This document shows positions 19,250-28,202 of a DNA stretch of 48,117 bases, piece after piece (positions within the stretch are counted from its first letter, which is position 1; each line of letters opens with the position of its first letter). The stretch spans positions 1-48,117 of the forward strand of contig SHWA01000008.1 in NCBI GenBank assembly GCA_009693995.1. Direction: 5' to 3'. The notes below the pieces were generated by a model. That model searched no databases and was not told the DNA's origin. It saw only the letters and a program-made list of their open reading frames with translations. Position numbers and translations under genes: made by a program. Origin of the DNA: Alphaproteobacteria bacterium. GTDB taxonomy: Bacteria; Pseudomonadota; Alphaproteobacteria; SHWA01.

Positions 19250-19612
19250 TCAGTCGTTTTCCCGCGCCTCGGCGACGGCGTCGCAGATCTGCTGCAGCGA
19301 GAACGGCTTCGGCACCACCCGGTGGATCAGGGCGTCCAGGTTGTGGGCACGCTGCCGCTCGGCGGCGTAACCGGTCATCATGACGATGCGCAAGGCCGGA
19401 TAGTCGCGCGCCGCCGAGAGCGCGAGCGCGATGCCGTCCAGCTCCGGCATGACGATGTCGGTCAGCAGCCGATCGTATTCGGCGCGGCGCAGCTCCTCCA
19501 GCGCCAGGCTGCCGTCGGCGACCGCGGTCACCTGGTAGCGGTGCTGGGCGAGGGCGCGGGTCACGAACTCGCGCACCGCCGGTTCATCCTCGGCGATCAG
19601 TATGCGGGCCAT
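19250..19612 (-). CDS. cpdR: single-domain response regulator, CpdR-like
   Basis: MARILIAEDEPAVREFVTRALAQHRYQVTAVADGSLALEELRRAEYDRLLTDIVMPELDGIALALSAARDYPALRIVMMTGYAAERQRAHNLDALIHRVVPKPFSLQQICDAV; receiver only. The ERxRAHNLDALIHxVxxKPFxL stretch resembles CpdR. Confidence 0.8.
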   Translation of the reverse strand: MARILIAEDEPAVREFVTRALAQHRYQVTAVADGSLALEELRRAEYDRLLTDIVMPELDGIALALSAARDYPALRIVMMTGYAAERQRAHNLDALIHRVVPKPFSLQQICDAVAEAREND

Positions 19613-19683
19613 CAGGTTACGAATCGGTTCGCGCTACGGGCGCGGGGTGTCGGGGGGCATGTTAAGACTCTGTCCCAAGTCAA

Positions 19684-19698
19684 TTAACGAAACGTTAA
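19684..19698. promoter_or_regulatory. candidate CtrA box (TTAA-N7-TTAA) upstream of the cpdR-like gene
   Basis: TTAAcgaaacgTTAA, about 72-86 bp upstream of the cpdR-like start codon. Confidence 0.6.
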
Positions 19699-19713
19699 GC
19701 CGGCGCGCGGCCT

Positions 19714-21303
19714 TCAATAGCCGAGGGCGCAGCCGTCCTTGCGCGGCTCTGAGCCGCCGACGAGCGTCCCCTGGCGCCAGTCGATGCGGATCGCCTGGCC
19801 GCCGCCGTGGGTGGTGCCGCTCCTGACCACGCGGTGGCCGAGGCGGGCGAGGCCGCCGGCCACGTCGTCGCCGATGCCGCGCTCGAGATCGTATTCGCCC
19901 GCGTAGTGGAACGCGCGCGGGCAGTCGAGGGCCGCCTGCACGTCCATGCCGTAGTCGATGACGTTGGTCAGCAGGTGCACCTGCCCCGTCGGCTGGTAGT
20001 GGGCGCCCATGACGCCGAAGGGCATCACCACCCGCCCGCCCCGCATCAGCATGCCGGGGATGATGGTGTGCATGGGGCGCTTGCGCGGGGCGATGCAGTT
20101 GGGGTGCGTGGGATCGAGCACGAAGCCGAGGCCGCGGTTGTGGAACATCACCCCCGACTTCGGGCTGCAGAAGCCGCTGCCGAAGCTCTGGAACAGGGAA
20201 TTGATGAACGAGATGGCGTTGCGGTCGCGGTCCACCACGGAGAGATAGACCGTGTCTTGCTGCGGTGGCAGCGAGGGAAGCGGCACGTTGGTCATCGCCG
20301 CGTCCATGCGGATTTTCGCACGCAAGTCGCGCGCGTGCGCCTCGGAGAGGATCGCCCTCACCGGCACCGCCGCCTGGGAAGGATCGGCGACGAAGGTGTT
20401 GCGGTCGGCGTAGGCGAGCCGCGCCGCCTCGCCCTCCAGGTGCAGCCGCGCGACCGAGACCGGGTCGTGCTTGGCCAGGTCGAACCCGGCCAGGATGTTG
20501 AGCATGACCAGGACCGTGATGCCCTGGCCGTTGGGCGGAATCTGGTAGACGTCGTGGTCGCGGTAGCGGGTGGTGATCGGCGTCACGTAGTCGGCGACCT
20601 GGGTGGCGAAGTCGTCCTCGGTGTGCAGCCCGCCGTGCGCGCGCAGGTGTGCCACCATGTCGGCCGCGACCGCGCCCCGGTAGAAGCCGTCGCGCCCCTG
20701 CTTGGCCACCGCTCGGAACGTGCGGGCGAGCGCCTGCTGGCGGTGGATCGCGCCTTCGCCCGGCGCCGCTCCGCCGGGGAGGAAGATGCGGCGTGCGGAT
20801 CTGTCGTGGCTGAGGCGCTCCGTCGCCGCGGTCCAGCGGTCGGCGACGATCGGTGCCAGCACATAGCCCTTCGCCGCGAGGCGGATCGCCGGGCGCAGCA
20901 CCCGGTCGAAGCCCATGGTGCCATGGTCGGCGAGCAGCTTGGCCCAGGCGTCCACCGCCCCCGGTACGGTCACGGTGTGCACACTGTCGGGGGCGAGCTG
21001 GGAGATCCCGCGCTCGGCGTACCACTCGTAGCGCGCCGCCGCCGGCGCCCTGCCTGAGCCGTTGATGCCGATCACCTCGCCCTGGCCGCCCTTGACCAGG
21101 AGCGCGAAGCAGTCGCCGCCGATGCCGGTCGAGAACGGCTCGACCACGCAGAGGACGGCGTGTGCGGCGATCGCCGCGTCCACCGCGTTGCCCCCGGCGC
21201 GCAGAATGTCGATGGCGGCGAGCGTCGCCTGCGGGTGCGAGGTCGCCGCCATGCCGTTCGCGGCATGGACGGTGGAGCGGCCGGGAAAGTGGATGTCGCG
21301 CAT
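19714..21303 (-). CDS. gamma-glutamyltransferase family protein
   Basis: ANGMAATSHPQATLAAIDILRAGGNAVDAAIAAHAVLCVVEPFSTGIGGDCFALL...DTVYLSVVDRDRNAISFINSLFQSFGSGFCSPKSGVMFHNRG. Confidence 0.95.
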   Translation of the reverse strand: MRDIHFPGRSTVHAANGMAATSHPQATLAAIDILRAGGNAVDAAIAAHAVLCVVEPFSTGIGGDCFALLVKGGQGEVIGINGSGRAPAAARYEWYAERGISQLAPDSVHTVTVPGAVDAWAKLLADHGTMGFDRVLRPAIRLAAKGYVLAPIVADRWTAATERLSHDRSARRIFLPGGAAPGEGAIHRQQALARTFRAVAKQGRDGFYRGAVAADMVAHLRAHGGLHTEDDFATQVADYVTPITTRYRDHDVYQIPPNGQGITVLVMLNILAGFDLAKHDPVSVARLHLEGEAARLAYADRNTFVADPSQAAVPVRAILSEAHARDLRAKIRMDAAMTNVPLPSLPPQQDTVYLSVVDRDRNAISFINSLFQSFGSGFCSPKSGVMFHNRGLGFVLDPTHPNCIAPRKRPMHTIIPGMLMRGGRVVMPFGVMGAHYQPTGQVHLLTNVIDYGMDVQAALDCPRAFHYAGEYDLERGIGDDVAGGLARLGHRVVRSGTTHGGGQAIRIDWRQGTLVGGSEPRKDGCALGY

Positions 21304-21435
21304 GGGGCCTCCTAGATTTGCGCGGCATCATGCCCGAGGGCGTGCCAGGCAGAAAGGCCGTAAACTAAGGGGTTCCAGCCCGTCCGCTCCTCGCCTACCC
21401 TGGTCTTTGGTGCAACCGGCAGGAGGGCGCGGGCC

Positions 21436-22326
21436 ATGCGCTTCGGGGTGTCTTTCCCGCAAACCGACATCGGCGCCGACCCTGGCGCGGCGGGGGCGTT
21501 CGCGGTAGCGGCCGAGAATCTCGGCTTCGACCACATGGCGACCTACGACCACGTCCTCGGCGCCAACAAGGCGTCGCGCCCCGATTGGACCGGCGCGTAC
21601 ACGTCCGCCGATTCCTTCCTCGAGCCTTTCGTGCATTTCGGCTACGTGGCGGCCCTCACGCGCACGCTCGAGCTCTCGACCCATGTGCTGATCCTGCCCC
21701 AGCGCCAGACCGCGCTGGTCGCCAAGCAGGCGGCGACCGTCGATTTTCTCTCCGGCGGGCGCCTCAGGCTCGGGGTCGGCCTGGGCTGGAACGCGGTCGA
21801 GTACGAGGCCTTGGGGTGCGACTTCCACACCCGGGGCAAGCGCAGCGAAGAGCAGGTGTTGCTCATGAAGCGCCTCTGGACCGAGCCCTACGTGACCTTC
21901 GCCGGCGCCGACCACCGCATCACCGATGCCGGGATCAACCCGCTCCCCCGGCAGCGCCCGATCCCGGTCTGGTTCGGCGGCCGTGCCCAGCCGGTGCTCG
22001 GGCGCATCGCCCGCGTCGGCGACGGGTGGGTGGTCCTGCACGCGCCCCCGAACCAGGCCATGAAGGGCGAGATCGGGACCTTGCGCCGCCTCGCCCGCGA
22101 GGCCGGCCGGCCCGAGGGCGCCGTCGGCATCGACGCCTGGGTGTCCATGGGGGAGGCCACGGCCGAAGACTGGCGGCGCGAGGTCGCGGGCTGGGCCGCG
22201 CTCGGGGCGACCCATGTGACGCTGAATACCGCGTTTCCGCGCTGGCACCACAAGCGCATCGCGGGCCGCACCACCGATGCCCACATCGCCGCCGCCAAGG
22301 CGTGGATCGCAGCGGTGAAGGGGTGA
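21436..22326 (+). CDS. LLM-class F420-dependent oxidoreductase
   Basis: MRFGVSFPQTDIGADPGAAGAFAVAAENLGFDHMATYDHVLG...LRLGVGLGWNAVEYEALGCDFHTRGKRSEEQVLLMKRLWTEPYVTFAG. Confidence 0.93.
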   Translation: MRFGVSFPQTDIGADPGAAGAFAVAAENLGFDHMATYDHVLGANKASRPDWTGAYTSADSFLEPFVHFGYVAALTRTLELSTHVLILPQRQTALVAKQAATVDFLSGGRLRLGVGLGWNAVEYEALGCDFHTRGKRSEEQVLLMKRLWTEPYVTFAGADHRITDAGINPLPRQRPIPVWFGGRAQPVLGRIARVGDGWVVLHAPPNQAMKGEIGTLRRLAREAGRPEGAVGIDAWVSMGEATAEDWRREVAGWAALGATHVTLNTAFPRWHHKRIAGRTTDAHIAAAKAWIAAVKG

Positions 22327-22358
22327 GCGGAGCCTGGCGGCGGCGGCCCGTGTCGATT

Positions 22359-22376
22359 GATCACGAAATCGTGATC
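22359..22376. repeat. palindrome upstream of the putative selenoprotein gene (possible operator)
   Basis: GATCACGA-AA-TCGTGATC, perfect 8-bp arms. Confidence 0.55.
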
Positions 22377-22450
22377 TACTACCTTACGCACCTGATTTCC
22401 GCCGCGATCGCCTACCCTGAGGTCGCGGCCAAACAGCTGGAGAGCGCGCA

Positions 22451-23224
22451 ATGAGCGAAACACCGGTCGATGCCAGCGCGCTCCGGGAAGAGGTCAAGAA
22501 GAAGTACCGCGAGGTCGCCGTGCGGCCGGACGGCGAGTACCACTTCCATACCGGGCGGCCGCTCGCGGCTCGTCTCGGCTATCAGCAGCGGGTGGTCGAC
22601 GCCATGCCGGACGCCGCCGTCGAGTCGTTCGCCGGGGTCGGCAATCCGTTCTCGCTGCGCCGGCTGGGCAGGGGCGAGAAGGTGGTGGACGTGGGCTCGG
22701 GCGGCGGCTTCGACTGCTTCGTCGCGGCCGGCCAGGTCGGGCGCGAGGGGCGCGTGGTCGGCATCGACATGACCGCGGAGATGCTGGCCAAATCCCGCGC
22801 GACCGCGCGCGCGATGGGACTCGATCAGGTGGAGTTCCGCGATGGCCTGATCGAGGCGATGCCGGTCGCGGACGGCTGGGCGGATGTCGTCATCAGCAAC
22901 GGCGTGATCAACCTCTGCCCCGACAAGAAGCGGGTGATGGAGGATATCTTCCGGGTCATGCGCCCCGGCGGCCATCTGCAATTCGCCGACATCGCCAATG
23001 GCAATCCGGTGCCCGAGGCGGCGATGCGCAACATCGACCTCTGGACTGGCTGAATCGCCGGTGGCCTGCCGTGCGCAGGCTGGCAGAAGATGCTGACCGA
23101 GAGCGGGTTCGCCGAGGTCGTGATCGGGCCGCCAGTGGACACCTTCGGCGGCGCGGGCGGCGAGAAGAGCGCGCGCCGGTTCGGCGTGTTCGGCTACGCG
23201 TTTCTGGCCAGGAAGCCCGGCTGA
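22451..23224 (+). CDS. candidate selenoprotein: ArsM-like SAM-dependent methyltransferase with in-frame TGA (Sec) at 23051-23053
   Basis: VVDVGSGGGFDCFVAAGQVGREGRVVGIDMTAEMLAKSRATARAMGLDQVEFRDGLIEAMPVADGWADVVISNGVINLCPDKKRVMEDIFRVMRPGGHLQFADIANG...NIDLWTG-[TGA]-IAGGLPCAGWQKMLTESGFAEVVIGPPVDTFGGAGGEKSARRFGVFGYAFLARKPG-stop. The same frame continues 56 sense codons past the TGA with family-like sequence. The TGA sits where related methyltransferases have C(V/I)AG. Confidence 0.75.
23064..23080 (+). promoter_or_regulatory. candidate bacterial SECIS stem-loop downstream of the TGA
   Basis: GCCTGC(23064-23069)-CGTGC-GCAGGC(23075-23080), 6 bp plus two possible G-U pairs, with G at the second loop position. 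Alternative stem CTGCC(23066-23070)/GGCAG(23082-23086). Confidence 0.5.
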
Positions 23225-23232
23225 GGGCCGGC

Positions 23233-24162
23233 TCACGCCGCCTTGGGCAGACTGAGGCCCGCGGCGCCGACGGCGGCGAGCAGCTTGGCTTCCGCCGCCG
23301 CATCCAGAAGGTCGAGCGGCGGGCGCACCTGCTTCCATGCGGGGCGCCCGCTCCAGTCGGCCATGATCGACTTCAGGGCCGCGACCAGGGGGTAGGCCTC
23401 GATCGCCGCGCGCATGGCGGTCAGGCGCTCCTGCTGGGCCTCCACGTCCGTGCTGCCCTGCAGGTAGGCGTCGAACACCTGCCGCGCCGCGCCGCCGGTC
23501 ACGTTGGTGGTGGCCGAAATGGTGCCGGCCCCGCCGGCGCGGAGCGTGGCGAGCAGATACCGCTCGGTGCCGGCGAACAGGCCGAAGCCGGGAAAGGCGC
23601 GCAGCAGCGCCTCCATGTGCTCCCATTTGCCGCCCGAATCCTTGAGGCCGACGAAGACGCCGGGATAGGCCTCGCGCAGGCGCGCGATCACCGCGATCGG
23701 AGTCTCCAGGCCGGTCATCGCCGGGAAGTGATAGATGTAGACTCTGAGGCGCGCATCCCCCACCCGGTCCACCAGCTCGGCGAAGGAGCGGTAGAGCCCC
23801 GCGTCGCTGATCTTCTTATAGTAGAAAGGTGGCAGCACCAGCACCCCGGCGGCGCCCAGCGCCACCGCCCGCTTGGTCAGGGCGACAGTGTCGGTGATGG
23901 CGCAGCACCCGGTCCCCGGCATCAGCTTGGCCGGGTCGATGCCGCCTTGGACCGCCGCCTCCATCAGGCGGATGCGCTCGTCCACCGAGAACGAGTTGGC
24001 CTCGCCGGTGGTCCCCAGGATCCCGAGGCCATGGCACCCCTGGGCGAGCAGCCATTTGCCGTGGGCGACGAAGGCCGGATAGTCGGGCGAAAGGTCCGGC
24101 TTCTGCGGGGTGAGGACGGCGGCGAAGACACCCGAGAGGGGCTGCGGCAGGGGCTGAATCAT
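23233..24162 (-). CDS. dihydrodipicolinate synthase (DapA) family protein
   Basis: LSGVFAAVLTPQKPDLSPDYPAFVAHGKWLLAQGCHGLGILGTTGEANSFSVDERIRLMEAAVQGG...GLKDSGGKWEHMEALLRAFPGF. Confidence 0.93.
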   Translation of the reverse strand: MIQPLPQPLSGVFAAVLTPQKPDLSPDYPAFVAHGKWLLAQGCHGLGILGTTGEANSFSVDERIRLMEAAVQGGIDPAKLMPGTGCCAITDTVALTKRAVALGAAGVLVLPPFYYKKISDAGLYRSFAELVDRVGDARLRVYIYHFPAMTGLETPIAVIARLREAYPGVFVGLKDSGGKWEHMEALLRAFPGFGLFAGTERYLLATLRAGGAGTISATTNVTGGAARQVFDAYLQGSTDVEAQQERLTAMRAAIEAYPLVAALKSIMADWSGRPAWKQVRPPLDLLDAAAEAKLLAAVGAAGLSLPKAA

Positions 24163-24233
24163 GGGCGGGTCTCCTGGCAAGGGCGCGCGCCGCAGTATGG
24201 CAGCGCCGCGGGGAGCAGACCAAGCCCCCCGCG

Positions 24234-25193
24234 CTATTCCGCCGGCTGCCCCCAGGTGACGCCGCCCTGCGCCCGGAGCGCGGCGAGCGCGGTCCCGTGC
24301 ACGGCGAAGTACCCCTCCGCCACTGGATGCAGGCGGCTGCCGACGGCGGCGTGGAGCGCGGGGAGGGCGTGGAACGGCACCGCCGGCACCAGGTGGTGCT
24401 CGGCGTGGTAGGACATGTTCCAGAAGAGCGCGCGCAGCCACGCGGGCGCGCGCGTCGTGCGGGTGTTGCGGCGCAGGTCCGGGCCTTCCGCGCATTCGCC
24501 GTGCTCGGCGATCCGCATCCAGCGCATGCAGGGCTCGCCCAGGAAGCGCGGCAGCAGCCAGAGGATCAGCGGCGCCGACCATTCCCCCGCCGCCGCCGCG
24601 CCCGCGAGGATCACGGCATAGACGGCGAGGGTCACCCGCGCCTCGCGGAACATGCGCCGGTGGCGCTGGCGGGGGAGGAAATAGACTTGCACCGGCTCGA
24701 TTCGCCCCATGGCATGCAGGACCAGCCAGAGGAAGTTGCGGCGCCAGAAGGGAATCCCACTCACATACCAGAGATAGTCGCCGAGCGTCGCCTGCCGGGG
24801 CAGCACCATGTCCGGGTCGCGCCCGCGGATCTGGGTGTAGCGGTGGTGTGCCAGGTGCGAGTGCCGGAACACGTCCGGCGGCACCAGGTAGACGAGACAG
24901 AGGAGCCAGTAGGCGCCCTCGTTCAGCCAGCGCGTGCGGAAGGGCGTGGCATGGGCGCACTCGTGCACGGGGGCGAACAGGAAGCACATGACGAAGCCGT
25001 GCAATAGTATAGTGGGAAGCAGCAGCGCCGAGGCGCGGCACTGCCAGACCAGCGCCCCCGTGAGCAGCAGCGCCGCCATGTGCCCGCCGAGATAGACCAG
25101 CCCCCAGCCGTCGCTGCGGACGGTGAAGCGCTTGACCGCTTTCCGGTCGATCACCGCCTCGCGCCCGCGAGCGACATCCATGCCGATCTCCAT
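24234..25193 (-). CDS. fatty acid desaturase family protein
   Basis: His boxes HECAH, HLAHH and HAEHH within multiple TM segments (HGFVMCFLFAPVHECAHATPF; RHSHLAHHRYTQI; SYHAEHHLVPAVPF). Confidence 0.93.
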   Translation of the reverse strand: MEIGMDVARGREAVIDRKAVKRFTVRSDGWGLVYLGGHMAALLLTGALVWQCRASALLLPTILLHGFVMCFLFAPVHECAHATPFRTRWLNEGAYWLLCLVYLVPPDVFRHSHLAHHRYTQIRGRDPDMVLPRQATLGDYLWYVSGIPFWRRNFLWLVLHAMGRIEPVQVYFLPRQRHRRMFREARVTLAVYAVILAGAAAAGEWSAPLILWLLPRFLGEPCMRWMRIAEHGECAEGPDLRRNTRTTRAPAWLRALFWNMSYHAEHHLVPAVPFHALPALHAAVGSRLHPVAEGYFAVHGTALAALRAQGGVTWGQPAE

Positions 25194-25304
25194 GCCCCAT
25201 GATGCCGAGAGGTGCGCCGGCGGGCAACCGGTTCGCGCCGCCCCTTCCCTAACGACCGCCTGCGCGCTATTGCACAGTCTCGGCGAGGGTAGCGGAGGGC
25301 TCGC

Positions 25305-26483
25305 GTGACCCAGCGCGCCAAGTATCTGGTGATCGGCCGCGGCATGCTGGGAACGGCGGCCGGCATGCATCTGGCCACCGTCGCGGGCGACGCCGTCCTC
25401 CTGCTCGGCCCGGGCGAGCCGGTGGGGGCGGCGCGGGTGCCGCTCGGTGCCTTCCACGATGCCGGGCGCATCACCCGCATTGCCGACGAGAATCCGGTCT
25501 GGGCCGAATTCGCCCGCCACTCCATCGCCCGCTACCGCCAGCTCGAGGTGGAATCCGAGATTCCCTTCTACCGCACCTGCGGCCTGCTCTGGCTGGACGC
25601 GGACTCGGCGCGCCTCGCCCATGCCGCCGAGGTCGGGGCGGAGGCCTGCGCCGACGTGGTGCTGTTGAGCGCGGAGGAGGCGCGGGAGCGGTTCCCCGAG
25701 ATTGCCGTGCCGGCCACGGCGGCATGCGCCTGGCAGCCGCGCCAGGCCGGGGTGATCGACCCCCGCGCCTACCGCGCGGCCATGGAGGAGCGCACGATCG
25801 CCAAGGGCGGGCGGGTGCTGGACGCGGTCGCCGCCGCACTCGCGGTCGATGGCGGCGGCGTCACCGTCGCGCTGGCCGAGGGCGGGCAAATCCGCGCCGA
25901 GCGGGCGCTCATCGCGACCGGTGCCTATGGCGCGCTCGACGGTCTGGCCCAGCGGCGCCTGCCACTCGCCGTGCTCAGGCGCACCACCGTCATGGCCGAA
26001 GTGGCGGCTGAGGCGGCGGCCGGGCCGCTCGCCGACCTGCCGAGCCTGATCGGCAAGCTGGCGCCCGCGCCCTGGTGGTACCTGACCCCGCCGCTGCTCT
26101 ACCCGGACGGGCGCTATTACGTGAAGATCGGCGAGACCGGCGAGGAGATCGCCCTGACCGACGTGGCGGCGCTGGACGCCTGGTTCGCGGGCGCCGGCGA
26201 TCCGCGCGTGGTCGAGTTCCTGCGGGCGGTGGTCGCCCGCGTCCTGCCCTCGGTCGAAGTGCTCTCCTGGCGGAGCCGCGGCTGCGCCGTGGTGCACACC
26301 CCCCACGGCCTCCCCCTCCTCGACTGGGCGCACCCGGCGCGCCTCGCCGTGGCCTTGGGGTGCATGGGCTCGGCCGCCAAGTCGGCGGATGCCATCGGCG
26401 AGTGCGCGGCGCGCCTGCTCCAGGGTCAGCCGTTCCCGGGCGGTCTCGACCCGGCCCGCTTCACCTTCGCCGCCGCCGGCTGA
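25305..26483 (+). CDS. FAD-dependent oxidoreductase (DAO/sarcosine oxidase-like)
   Basis: YLVIGRGMLGTAAGMHLATVAGDAVLLLGPGEPVGAARV...; C-terminal HTPHGLPLLDWAHPARLAVALGCMGSAAKSADAIGECAARLL. Confidence 0.88.
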   Translation: MTQRAKYLVIGRGMLGTAAGMHLATVAGDAVLLLGPGEPVGAARVPLGAFHDAGRITRIADENPVWAEFARHSIARYRQLEVESEIPFYRTCGLLWLDADSARLAHAAEVGAEACADVVLLSAEEARERFPEIAVPATAACAWQPRQAGVIDPRAYRAAMEERTIAKGGRVLDAVAAALAVDGGGVTVALAEGGQIRAERALIATGAYGALDGLAQRRLPLAVLRRTTVMAEVAAEAAAGPLADLPSLIGKLAPAPWWYLTPPLLYPDGRYYVKIGETGEEIALTDVAALDAWFAGAGDPRVVEFLRAVVARVLPSVEVLSWRSRGCAVVHTPHGLPLLDWAHPARLAVALGCMGSAAKSADAIGECAARLLQGQPFPGGLDPARFTFAAAG

Positions 26484-26492
26484 GCCGGCGGC

Positions 26493-26945
26493 TCAGATGA
26501 AGACCATGGCGCCCTGGTCCGAGGCGCCGGTCAGGAACGTGACCAGGCCGGCGATGCGGATATCGAGATCTGCTCTCAGCGATTCGTGCGCGAGCCCGAG
26601 GGCGCGCAAGCCCATCTCGCAGACCAGGAACCGCGCGCCCAGCGCGCCGCAGGCGGCGAACAATTCCTCGATCGTCGCCACGCCGCGCGCGCCGAACGAG
26701 GCATCCAGCTCGAGCGCGCTTCCCCTGCCGCTCGAGACCGGGAGGCCGGCCCACCCCGGCGTGCCGTCCGCGGCGGCGCGTGTCAGCGCCCGGCTCGCCC
26801 ACATGGTGAAGAAGAGGGTGACGGGGCGGTCGATGGCGAGCGCCGCGCTGGCCATGGCGAGGCCGTAATGGATGCGGTCGAAATCGCCCGAGAAGAGGAC
26901 GATCGCGAGCGAGTCAGGCGGTCGCGGGCTGGTGGGGCCGGGCAT
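26493..26945 (-). CDS. DsrE-family protein
   Basis: LAIVLFSGDFDRIHYGLAMASAALAIDRPVTLFFTMWASRALTR...FLVCEMGLRALGL...DIRIAGLVTFLTGASDQGAMVFI. Confidence 0.82.
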   Translation of the reverse strand: MPGPTSPRPPDSLAIVLFSGDFDRIHYGLAMASAALAIDRPVTLFFTMWASRALTRAAADGTPGWAGLPVSSGRGSALELDASFGARGVATIEELFAACGALGARFLVCEMGLRALGLAHESLRADLDIRIAGLVTFLTGASDQGAMVFI

Positions 26946-27749
26946 GGTGCTGGCTCAGGTCCTTGATGGTGGCGTGGTCGCTGCACAGCGGGCATTCGGG
27001 ATCGCGGCGCACGCGCACCTTGCGGAACTCGGTCGAGAGCGCATCGACCACCAGCAGCCACCCCGACAGGCTGTCGCCGATGCCGAGCAGTTCCTTGATG
27101 ATCTCACTGGCCTGGAGCGAGCCGATGGCGCCGACCACGGCGCCCAGCACGCCCCCCTCGGCGCAGGAGGGGACCAGGCCCGGCGGCGGCGCCTCGCGGA
27201 AGACGCAGCGGTAGCAGGGATGGGGCGGGCCCAGATGCGCCTTGTAGGTCGAGAGCTGGCCGTCGAAGCGCAGCACCGCGCCCGAGACCAGCGGCTTGCC
27301 GCCCAGATAGCAGGCGTCGTTCAAGAGAAAGCGGGTCGCGAAATTGTCGCTGCCGTCGGTGATCAGATCATAGCCGGCGATCAGCGCCGCCACGTTGTCG
27401 GGGCCGAGGCGGACCCGGTGGGTCTCGATGGCGACCTCGGGGTTGATGGCCAGCGCCGCCGCGCGTGCGCTCTCGACCTTGAGGGCGCCGATGCGGGCGG
27501 TCGCGTGGGCGATCTGGCGCTGCAGGTTGGAGAGCTCGACCCGGTCGTCGTCGACGATGCCGATGGTGCCGACCCCGGCGGCGGCGAGATAGAGCACCAG
27601 CGGCGAGCCCAGCCCGCCGGCGCCGACCACGAGCACGCGCGAGTGCAGCAGCTTCGCCTGCCCGACCCCGCCCACTTCGTGCAGGATGATGTGGCGCGCG
27701 TAGCGCCGCATCTGGCTCTCGCTGAACTCGAAGCTCAACCGTTCCTCAC

Positions 27750-27753
<4 letters not shown>
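26914..27753 (-). CDS. moeB: HesA/MoeB/ThiF family adenylyltransferase
   Basis: [67 protein letters not shown]...[25 protein letters not shown]...HPCYRCVF; no rhodanese domain. Confidence 0.95.

Positions 27754-28198
<445 letters not shown>

Positions 28199-28202
<4 letters not shown>

Noticed and set aside
19634-21331. 565-aa minus ORF in a second frame across the GGT gene
   Set aside because: Arg/Pro-rich shadow ORF of the real gamma-glutamyltransferase, typical of high-GC DNA.
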